A DNA stretch of 64,000 nucleotides from a virus. The DNA lies in the IMG/VR virus record IMGVR_UViG_3300032236_000718, positions 1-64,000 of that record. One strand, 5' to 3'. A program made the position numbers and the translations under genes. How positions within the stretch are numbered: the stretch's first letter is position 1; each line of letters starts with the position of its first letter. Below, in pieces: positions 58,285 to 64,000 of the stretch. The notes under the pieces were generated by a model that was not told the origin of the DNA, ran no database searches, and worked only from the letters and a program-made list of their open reading frames with translations.

Positions 58285-58600
58285 TGCTGTTGTTGATGAC
58301 GAAAGCAGAATAGACATACTGGACGCGGGGGCGGTACCCGCCCGGTCCACCATGGATACACAAACACCCTGCGAGATTGTTGCTTTAGGGTAGGGTGACA
58401 AGAAATAGAACAGCAACTAATACTTGTTTTATTTGTGTATCTTTGATGGGCCGGAAATTAGGATCGACAGGTGTGTTAAAAGCGGACCGAGACAGAAGCA
58501 TAAATAAGTTATCTGCAAACGATAATTCACCTATTGAAATGCGCCTAGCGGCATAATTTCTTGGGTTGGCAACTTACCTCGAAACAGAAAAGTTGCACTT
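58285..58600 (+). ncRNA. ssrA: tmRNA, circularly permuted two-piece
   Basis: The acceptor RNA (to 58352) ends in acceptor strand CCGGTCC, A73 and CCA. The coding RNA starts at 58448 with GGGCCGG, which pairs with it and includes G3-U70, the Ala identity pair. AGGATCGACAGG follows as in alphaproteobacterial tmRNA; GTGTGTT pairs with GACATAC (helix P2). The resume codon is GCA at 58515 and the tag reads A-N-D-N-S-P-I-E-M-R-L-A-A-stop (to 58556). A GCAACTT/AAGTTGC stem closes the 3' end (58569-58596). The T-loop is aberrant (GGCGGTA). tmRNA rescues stalled ribosomes with SmpB, presumably from the host. Confidence 0.93.
58355..58441 (+). other. Intervening segment of the permuted tmRNA
   Basis: The segment between the two tmRNA halves is closed by a perfect 10-bp helix, GATACACAAA (58355-58364) with TTTGTGTATC (58432-58441). 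It would hold the precursor together for processing; the middle should be removed. Confidence 0.75.
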
Positions 58601-58629
58601 CACACAAACAACAAACACAGGAGACTACA

Positions 58630-58845
58630 ATGACAAAAACACCTTTTGAGATTCGTTTTGATCTTCTCAACTATGCGATGAGCCAGCTAACTGGCGAGTA
58701 TTATGCAGCCTTGGAGCGCATACGAGAGTCAACACAAGAAAATTCACCAGCTCGAAACGATGCGGTAAATCAATTAAAATATCCTACTAAGAGTGACATC
58801 ATCCTTTTAGCAGAGGATTTAAAAGCCTTCATTGACAAAAAGTAA
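58630..58845 (+). CDS. Hypothetical protein, 71 aa
   Basis: Helical small protein (I-R-F-D-L-L-N-Y-A-M). GGAGACTACA lies before the ATG, as in the array genes. Adjacent to the tmRNA and one base before tRNA-Arg. Function unknown. Confidence 0.6.
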   Translation: MTKTPFEIRFDLLNYAMSQLTGEYYAALERIRESTQENSPARNDAVNQLKYPTKSDIILLAEDLKAFIDKK

Positions 58846-58846
58846 T

Positions 58847-58923
58847 GGTCTCATAGCTCAGCTGTATAGAGCAGCCGCCTTCTAAGCGGCAGGTCGTTGG
58901 TTAGAGTCCAACTGAGATCACCA
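58847..58923 (+). tRNA. tRNA-Arg (TCT)
   Basis: Acceptor GGTCTCA/TGAGATC, anticodon stem GCCGC/GCGGC with loop CTTCTAA, T-arm GTTGG-TTAGAGT-CCAAC, A73 and CCA. Reads AGA, a frequent codon in the phage genes here. Confidence 0.92.
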
Positions 58924-58939
58924 ATGTGGAGTTCTGGGT

Positions 58940-59110
58940 ATGAATGACTTGAGTAACTACTCCGTCGATGTCTTAAAGAAGACATGCTTTCAAGATGAGT
59001 TGTCAAGCTTAAGAGTTAAGTACCCAGAACCCGATAATTTAACACGCATCATTATGGATTACCTTGATCAGCGCATCAAGGAGATCGACAAAAAATATAA
59101 GATAAAGTGA
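58940..59110 (+). CDS. Hypothetical protein, 56 aa
   Basis: A small, charged helical frame starting 16 bases after tRNA-Arg, with GGAG at 58928. Its stop lies just before the carbamoyltransferase ribosome site. No recognised motif. Confidence 0.55.
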   Translation: MNDLSNYSVDVLKKTCFQDELSSLRVKYPEPDNLTRIIMDYLDQRIKEIDKKYKIK

Positions 59111-59121
59111 AAGGATACCTT

Positions 59122-60669
59122 ATGAAGTTCTTGAGCATTCGCGATGGACATGACTGCAATATCTCCTACTCTGATGGCAAGACCGTAAGGTACATCAAGT
59201 TCGAGCGCAACTATCAGAAGAAGCACTACAACTGGGGCCACGAGGAAGGCGACCAGATGGAGTTCTTACTTAAAGAAGCTCAGCGTATCTGGGGTATCGA
59301 CTTCCGCGATCTCAACGGCATCGCTCTAGTAAACGACAACGCTCATCATAAGCTCGATCGCGACATCGCTCTCAATGAGATGTATTACGTTATCGACAAA
59401 GAGAAGAACCCATTCTGGGCACAGTTCAACTGTCAAGTCTTTAAGATCGATCACCACTACGCACACATGATGAGTTGCTGGCCACTTGTAAATGTACAAG
59501 ACGTGCGCACTCACTTTGTCGTCGACGGTCTAGGTGACCATGCTCGTAACACCGCAGTGTTCCAAGATAACGATCTTGTCGACTTCATCGATCGCTCTCA
59601 GAACCTTGGCATCTCTGTCATTCTCGAGCACATCGGTCAAAACTATGGCATGAAGGGAATGGTTCTCGACATCTCTGGTAAGGTTATGGCTCTCAAGTCG
59701 TATCATCAGGTTCCGGACCAATTAGCATTCGACGCTATGAACCTTGCTAAGTATCTTGGCCTTCGTAACCTCAACCACTTCATTGAGATCTCTAAGCAGC
59801 TTCAAGGATATATTGATCCACTACCGAGCGAGCAACAGCAGCTAGTCAACCTAGCTTATCTCTTGCACGTGTTTGGTGAGGAGAAGATGCCACAGTACTT
59901 CCGTCAGTTCGCTAAGCGCGATGAGGTCATTACGTATTCTGGTGGCACTGCACAGAACACTGTCATCAACACAAAGATCAAGGAAGCTTTCCCTAACTCT
60001 CATATTCCTCCTCACTGCTACGATGGTGGTCTGTCGCTTGGCGGTGTTGAGTTCCTTCGCCAACTATTTCAACAGGATCTATTTGATAACTCTAACTTCC
60101 CTTACTGGCAGTCAGATGAGGCTCCTGCCTCTACTCCATCTGCTGCTACTATCGATAAAACTGCTGAGCTTCTAGCTCAGGGTAAGATCGTTGGTTGGTA
60201 TCAGGGCAATGGTGAGATTGGCCCTCGCGCACTCGGTAATCGCTCGATCTTGATGGATCCATCTATTAAGGATGGTAAAGACATCATCAATACAAAAGTA
60301 AAGAAGCGTGAACCATATCGACCTTTCGGAGCATCTGTTCTCGCGAAATATGCTGGACAACACTTCGATGTCGACTATGAGTCTCCCTACATGCTCCACG
60401 TAGTCAATTGCCTCACCGATGACTTCCCTTCAATTCAACATGTTGACAAGACCTGCCGTATCCAGACAGTCAATGAGGATTCACAGTACTCTGTCTATCA
60501 TTCCATCATCGATAAGTTCCGCGAGAAGACTGGCATTCCTATGCTACTCAATACGAGCTTGAACGTTGATGGTAAGCCTATTGCTGGCTACATGGAAGAT
60601 GCTAAGACCTTGTTTAATGACTCTGACCTAGATGCAGTAGTCATTGGTGACGATATTATGGTTAAATAA
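59122..60669 (+). CDS. Carbamoyltransferase (NodU/CmcH/TobZ family)
   Basis: 515 residues. The N-terminal Kae1-like domain has D-H-H-Y-A-H-M-M (metal His) and V-D-G-L-G-D-H. The C-terminal domain has G-E-I-G-P-R-A-L-G-N-R-S-I-L-M-D-P and P-Y-R-P-F-G. The family carbamoylates sugars or antibiotics from carbamoyl phosphate via carbamoyl-AMP. AAAGGA seven bases upstream supports 59122. In rhizobia NodU modifies Nod factors; here a phage, virion or LPS sugar is the likelier target. Confidence 0.92.
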   Translation: MKFLSIRDGHDCNISYSDGKTVRYIKFERNYQKKHYNWGHEEGDQMEFLLKEAQRIWGIDFRDLNGIALVNDNAHHKLDRDIALNEMYYVIDKEKNPFWAQFNCQVFKIDHHYAHMMSCWPLVNVQDVRTHFVVDGLGDHARNTAVFQDNDLVDFIDRSQNLGISVILEHIGQNYGMKGMVLDISGKVMALKSYHQVPDQLAFDAMNLAKYLGLRNLNHFIEISKQLQGYIDPLPSEQQQLVNLAYLLHVFGEEKMPQYFRQFAKRDEVITYSGGTAQNTVINTKIKEAFPNSHIPPHCYDGGLSLGGVEFLRQLFQQDLFDNSNFPYWQSDEAPASTPSAATIDKTAELLAQGKIVGWYQGNGEIGPRALGNRSILMDPSIKDGKDIINTKVKKREPYRPFGASVLAKYAGQHFDVDYESPYMLHVVNCLTDDFPSIQHVDKTCRIQTVNEDSQYSVYHSIIDKFREKTGIPMLLNTSLNVDGKPIAGYMEDAKTLFNDSDLDAVVIGDDIMVK

Positions 60670-60673
60670 TATT

Positions 60674-60765
60674 GGGGGTGGGTGTTGGTACACAGGGAGG
60701 CCTTATAAGCCTTTCAGCGGCAGATTACCGTTCTCGAGGGGGTTCGAATCCCTCCACCCCTACCA
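60674..60765 (+). tRNA. Class II tRNA with TAT anticodon, shortened D-arm
   Basis: Acceptor GGGGGTG/CACCCCT, D-stem GTGT/ACAC with only a 4-nt loop, anticodon stem GAGGC/GCCTT with loop CTTATAA (anticodon TAT), a long variable arm (CGG/CCG), T-arm GGGGG-TTCGAAT-CCCTC, A73 and CCA. The anticodon predicts Ile (AUA), but a long arm is typical of Leu, Ser and Tyr, so identity is uncertain. Confidence 0.75.
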
Positions 60766-60782
60766 AATTCTAGGAGATAGTT

Positions 60783-61079
60783 ATGCCGACTATTACTACT
60801 GATGTTGATTTTGATCTAGACAACATCGATGACTATGAGCTCATAGATGAGCTAGAGAGTCGTGGATATGATGTTATTGAGAGAGGTAGATCAGATGAGG
60901 ACCTCATAGAGATTCTAGAAGGTCATGGATTTACAGTATACGGCACGGGTCATAAGCCAAACATTACAAGATACTATGTCGAAAAGCTCTATGATACATA
61001 CAAGACAATGTCTCCCGAGTTTTTTCAGAAAGAGCTAAAGAAATTCTTTCGTGAACATCTAGAAACGACAGATTACTAA
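60783..61079 (+). CDS. Hypothetical acidic protein, 98 aa
   Basis: Two D-E-L-E-S-x-G-Y/I-L-E-G-H-G-F segments suggest a short internal repeat, then a basic end. AGGAGA upstream. Lies between two tRNAs. Function unknown. Confidence 0.6.
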   Translation: MPTITTDVDFDLDNIDDYELIDELESRGYDVIERGRSDEDLIEILEGHGFTVYGTGHKPNITRYYVEKLYDTYKTMSPEFFQKELKKFFREHLETTDY

Positions 61080-61082
61080 TTC

Positions 61083-61158
61083 GGGGCTATAGCTCAATGG
61101 TTAGAGCCGGCCGCTCATAACGGTCTGGTTCCAGGTTCGAGTCCTGGTGGCCCCACCA
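61083..61158 (+). tRNA. tRNA, CAT anticodon (Ile2-like or elongator Met)
   Basis: Acceptor GGGGCTA/TGGCCCC, normal D-arm (AGCTCAATGGTTAGAGC), anticodon loop CTCATAA, T-arm CCAGG-TTCGAGT-CCTGG, A73 and CCA. Its body resembles bacterial tRNA-Ile2, where C34 becomes lysidine, more than elongator Met; not provable here. Confidence 0.9.
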
Positions 61159-61174
61159 AAATTAAAGGAATGAC

Positions 61175-61402
61175 ATGAAGGTAAATTTCGATCTATCTAA
61201 GTTCATGGAAGATATTGACACCATGAGACGCAGAACCAATGTCGAGTACATTGATGCTGTTGTTTTCTGGTGTGAGAAGAATAATGTTGAGGTTGAGTAT
61301 GTTGCATCTGTCATTAAGAAAGATCCAGTCTTCAAATCAAAAATACTCATGGAGGCTGAGGAGCTTAACTTTATAAAGAAAACCGCTAGCTTACCTTTCT
61401 AG
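61175..61402 (+). CDS. 33: Late transcription coactivator (gp33-like)
   Basis: 75 residues. R-R-R-T-N-V-E-Y-I-D-A-V-V-F-W-C-E-K-N-N-V matches the conserved core of T4-type gp33, which links the late sigma factor-RNA polymerase to the sliding clamp. Presence of TATAAATA late promoters supports it. AAAGGA upstream of the ATG. Confidence 0.7.
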   Translation: MKVNFDLSKFMEDIDTMRRRTNVEYIDAVVFWCEKNNVEVEYVASVIKKDPVFKSKILMEAEELNFIKKTASLPF

Positions 61403-61431
61403 TGTACATATCTACAACAGCGTGATATATT
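61403..61431 (+). promoter_or_regulatory. Sigma70-like promoter TGTACA-N17-TATATT
   Basis: Begins one base after the gp33-like stop codon; drives the zinc-protease gene and perhaps gp32. Confidence 0.75.
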
Positions 61432-61450
61432 AAGATTATAGGAGACATGC

Positions 61451-61903
61451 GTGTTGATAGAGATCAAGGGTAAGGCAAAACATCTTAAGAAAAAAGATAT
61501 ACGTAAAGCAGCTGAGCTGTATGCAGAGTATCTTTTATCTGAAAAGCTTAGCTCACAGATTGAGCTAAAGATTATCCTATCTAAGAAGCATCTAGCTAAA
61601 GGTATTGATGGATACTGTGACTGGATGGATAATAATAAGTCACCTCGCATATTTGAGATAGTAGTAAGACCTTCTCTAAAAGCTGAAGATCTATTGCAAC
61701 TACTAGCTCATGAGATGGTTCATCTTAAGCAGTTCGCTAAGAATGAATTATTTGACTACTCGCGTGGTTCGAAGTGTCGCTTTAATGGAAAGATCTATGA
61801 TCGCGACGAGATAGACTACTGGTTCCTTCCTTGGGAGATTGAGGCTTACGGGCGCGAGCGTGGGCTTTATATGAAATATCTCGACTCTAAGAAGGATAAA
61901 TAA
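61451..61903 (+). CDS. SprT-like zinc metallopeptidase
   Basis: 150 residues. H-E-M-V-H (His87-Glu88...His91) in A-H-E-M-V-H-L-K-Q-F, and a downstream E-I-E-A-Y-G-R-E for the third ligand. GTG start with GGAG six bases upstream; the nearby ATG at 61447 is out of frame. Such small SprT-like proteins are common in T4-like phages before gp32; substrate unknown. Confidence 0.82.
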   Translation: MLIEIKGKAKHLKKKDIRKAAELYAEYLLSEKLSSQIELKIILSKKHLAKGIDGYCDWMDNNKSPRIFEIVVRPSLKAEDLLQLLAHEMVHLKQFAKNELFDYSRGSKCRFNGKIYDRDEIDYWFLPWEIEAYGRERGLYMKYLDSKKDK

Positions 61904-61927
61904 GTTTGAGCGCTACACAGCTCAAAC
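61904..61927 (+). promoter_or_regulatory. Stem-loop upstream of gp32 (possible autoregulatory operator)
   Basis: A perfect 8-bp stem GTTTGAGC/GCTCAAAC with an 8-nt loop, with no T run, followed by about 40 A/U-rich, unstructured bases that contain the gp32 ribosome site (CGGAG). The layout parallels the T4 gene 32 translational operator. Confidence 0.5.
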
Positions 61928-61966
61928 AATAAAATACGATCAATATTATTAATACGGAGAATACAT

Positions 61967-62884
61967 ATGGACTTTAGTCAACTTAAATCAAATTCAGGTA
62001 AGTCGTCACTCGAGCGTCTTACCGCAGAGCTAACAAAGCTCCAAACCGGCGGTAAAACAGAGAACCGCAAAGATGACCGCTTCTGGTACCCTAATGTAGA
62101 TAAGGCAGGCAACGGCTATGCAGTTATCCGCTTCTTACCACCTCCTCAGGGCGAGGATATGCCATTCGTTCGCCTCTTCGAGCACGGATTTAAGGGTCCA
62201 ACCGGTTCATGGTACATCGAGAATTCACTTACGACACTCGGCAAACAAGACCCAGTCGGTGAACTTAATTCTCAGCTCTGGAACTCAGGACTCGACTCAG
62301 ACAAAGAGATAGCTCGCGCACAGAAACGTAAGCTCAACTTTATCTCTAACGTCTATGTCATTACTGACCAACAGAACCCCGAGAACGAAGGCAAGGTGTT
62401 CTTGTTCAAGTATGGCAAGAAGATCTTTGATAAGCTCAATGAGGCAATGAACCCAGAGTTTGCCGATGAAGACGCTATGAACCCATTTGACTTATGGGCT
62501 GGTGCTAACTTCAAGCTTAAGATTCGTAATGTCGAGGGATATCGTAACTACGATAAGTCAGAGTTTGCTAAGCCAGGTCCTCTCGCTGAAGATAGTGAGA
62601 TGGAGTCAATCTGGAAGCAGGAACACTCTCTTCAAGAGTTTCTTGACCCCAAGAACTTCAAGTCTTATGATGAACTCAAGGCTAAGTTAAACAAGGTGCT
62701 TGGTCGCGACGACTCGACACTCGGTATGACTCCAGCAGCTGCTCGCGCTAAGGCTGCACCTTCTCTCGGTGATGACTATGATGCGCCGGAGACGTCTGCT
62801 CCAGCATTTAAGTCCGCACCTGCTCCTATCGCAGATGACGATGACGATGATGGATTGGAGTTCTTTAAGAGCTTAGCTAGGTGA
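61967..62884 (+). CDS. 32: Single-stranded DNA-binding protein gp32
   Basis: 305 residues. N-terminal cooperativity motif (S-S-L-E-R-L-T-A-E-L-T-K-L), OB-fold region with F-W-Y-P-N-V-D-K-A-G-N-G-Y-A-V-I-R-F-L-P, and an acidic tail of six Asp ending in F-F-K-S-L. It contains no Cys, so it lacks the T4 zinc site, as in cyanophage homologues. Coats ssDNA and coordinates polymerase, UvsX and helicase. Confidence 0.95.
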   Translation: MDFSQLKSNSGKSSLERLTAELTKLQTGGKTENRKDDRFWYPNVDKAGNGYAVIRFLPPPQGEDMPFVRLFEHGFKGPTGSWYIENSLTTLGKQDPVGELNSQLWNSGLDSDKEIARAQKRKLNFISNVYVITDQQNPENEGKVFLFKYGKKIFDKLNEAMNPEFADEDAMNPFDLWAGANFKLKIRNVEGYRNYDKSEFAKPGPLAEDSEMESIWKQEHSLQEFLDPKNFKSYDELKAKLNKVLGRDDSTLGMTPAAARAKAAPSLGDDYDAPETSAPAFKSAPAPIADDDDDDGLEFFKSLAR

Positions 62885-62910
62885 TTTGTTCCTTTAACAC
62901 CTAGGACACT

Positions 62911-62933
62911 GGGGAGCTTCGGCTCCCCTTTTT
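62911..62933 (+). terminator. Rho-independent terminator after gp32
   Basis: A 7-bp GGGGAGC/GCTCCCC stem with a UUCG tetraloop and a T run; the same core hairpin as at 8-29. It also separates the convergent minus-strand tail gene. Confidence 0.9.
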
Positions 62934-64000
62934 ATTTCTGTAGTCCTGCGGACTCTTTTAGTCTATAAGCTAATGGGTAGTCCTTACCAGGGACAAATGC
63001 TATAGTGTCTGTGTCAGCCTTAGCTCCACTAGAATTCTGTAGAATTATAGGAAGAGCTGTATTCTTCTTACTCTGTTCATATGCTGCTGTCACTGCTGCG
63101 GCATTGCCCATGATGTTACCATCATTCTTATTAGAAGTTACTAGAGTAGAAGACTTATTACCGATATTATAGATGCTCTGGGCATAATTCGGATCAGTTG
63201 CATATCCGGCCGCGGCTATAGCTGTTGCAGCCTCAGCAAACGACTTGGCATTTAATACACCAGCGTATCTATTATTCTTAGTGATAAAGTCTACATATCC
63301 CTCGGCTGACTCCTCGAGACTATTATATGCAGCAAAGCTTTGTGACATGCTCGTGTAGCCGCCACCCGAGAACTCACTGGTCATTGCTGAGACACTTCCT
63401 GCGGTGCCCTGACCCTTTATTCCAAAGGCATTGTTGCCCACCATATGTCGACCATACCCAGTCTCCTGCGCGCTCTGTGCGGCGCCAAGCTGTGCTATGA
63501 TCTCAGGATTTGGTAGACCCTTAGCTTTTGCAGCAGCCAGCACTGAGTTATACATTTTATTGTACCACTCACCCTGGCTTCCATTAAATGGTGTGCTCTT
63601 GACATTTGTGTCCAGTGTTGGGTTACCATAACTTGCTCCCACGGACCCGCCCGTGAGGCCAGATAAATTACTAGACCCTGACATGTTTAGACTACTAGAT
63701 ATACCAGAGAATGGGTTACTAAATGAAGCAGTTGCTCCACCCGAGACTACACCTTCACTACTAGAGCCAACAACAGAAGTCTTCTCAGAGCTTCCCTCAC
63801 CATAGTCGAATATGAATGACTTAGCGTTGAACTCAATATTTTTAGCATTAAAGTTCAGGCTTGTTAGTCTCTCGCTCTCACTAGCAGACAGTGGTATTAT
63901 AAGTTCACGACCATGTAGAGTGACAGGGTATCCTTCCTCAGGACCATCAGATATACCACCGTCTCTGAAACCTTTAGTTATAGTATCGAGTAAAGTTCCT
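62932..64000 (-). CDS. Tail protein with C-terminal GH73 glucosaminidase (partial)
   Basis: The frame is open without interruption from the stop at 62932 to the right edge, so only the last ~356 residues are seen. G-F-R-D-G-G-I-S-D-G...G-Y-P-V-T-L-H-G-R-E-L-I-I-P-L is typical of tape-measure or baseplate-hub proteins. The last 220 residues form a GH73/FlgJ-type domain: A-Q-S-A-Q-E-T-G-Y-G (catalytic Glu), N-N-A-F-G-I-K-G, Y-x-S-x-x-x-S-F-A-A-Y and Y-V-D-F. It would cut peptidoglycan on DNA entry. The Met at 63684 is internal, not the start. Confidence 0.85.
   Translation of the reverse strand, partial: GTLLDTITKGFRDGGISDGPEEGYPVTLHGRELIIPLSASESERLTSLNFNAKNIEFNAKSFIFDYGEGSSEKTSVVGSSSEGVVSGGATASFSNPFSGISSSLNMSGSSNLSGLTGGSVGASYGNPTLDTNVKSTPFNGSQGEWYNKMYNSVLAAAKAKGLPNPEIIAQLGAAQSAQETGYGRHMVGNNAFGIKGQGTAGSVSAMTSEFSGGGYTSMSQSFAAYNSLEESAEGYVDFITKNNRYAGVLNAKSFAEAATAIAAAGYATDPNYAQSIYNIGNKSSTLVTSNKNDGNIMGNAAAVTAAYEQSKKNTALPIILQNSSGAKADTDTIAFVPGKDYPLAYRLKESAGLQK

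Noticed and set aside
1-64000. CRISPR arrays, insertion sequences, integrase or attachment sites
   Set aside because: I saw no regularly spaced repeat-spacer pattern, transposase or integrase motif, or tRNA-associated duplicated end. The repeats present are promoter and leader copies.

Overview
The window is part of the genome of a large T4-type tailed phage (myovirus) that most likely infects an alphaproteobacterium, probably of the Rhizobiales. The phage assignment rests on a near-complete T4-type replication and recombination set: family B DNA polymerase (10859), UvsX (13662), DnaB-type helicase (14708), gp61-type primase (26538), RNase H (41095) and gp32 (61967). A gp33-like late coactivator (61175), TATAAATA late promoters and tail/lysis genes agree with it. 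The host guess rests on a circularly permuted two-piece tmRNA with an ANDN-type tag (58285-58600), a DUF1127 protein (9978), a small outer-membrane protein of rhizobial flavour (6413) and several apparently leaderless genes.

Layout. 1-8450 is an accessory and lysis zone on both strands: an autotransporter-like outer-membrane protein, a three-gene membrane operon, seven tRNAs, an exported lytic transglycosylase, a class 3 lipase, a small porin and an overlapping spanin pair. 8460-16300 holds Hsp20, a GH19 endolysin and the polymerase-UvsX-helicase block. 16456-26280 is a late block opened by two TATAAATA boxes: a ligase-like/NMNAT-like fusion, a Dps protein, EF-hand and zinc-motif proteins, small structural proteins and a holin candidate. 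26488-36650 is nucleotide metabolism (primase, ThyX, NrdA, NrdB, glutaredoxin) interleaved with a SET-domain protein, an exported nuclease, an LpxH-like phosphoesterase and a GIY-YIG protein. 36652-40638 is a small-molecule and sugar module: a catalytically dead SpeD domain fused to a TylF-type methyltransferase, an intact SpeD, a glycosyltransferase, a heptose-phosphate kinase and a phosphoheptose isomerase.

40646-44634 returns to core functions (RNase H, PhoH, a PD-(D/E)XK nuclease). 44638-58244 is an array of about 35 mostly tiny genes, many with their own nearly identical promoter (TGTACA-N17-TACTGT) and some with AGGTCCA/TGGACCT terminators; it also holds a DUF932 protein, a HAD phosphatase and an adenylate-forming (ANL) enzyme. 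58245-61160 holds the tmRNA, three tRNAs and a NodU-type carbamoyltransferase. 61175-62884 holds gp33-like, a zinc protease and gp32. The right edge is cut by a minus-strand tail gene with a GH73 lysis domain.

Two promoter classes are visible. A host sigma70-like class drives early and replication genes; a T4 late class (TATAAATA) lies before the spanins, lipase, membrane operon, structural block, SpeD and tmRNA. The heptose, methyl, carbamoyl and lipid A-type enzymes, with two outer-membrane proteins, suggest remodelling of the infected cell's envelope or decoration of virion glycans. That last reading is inference.
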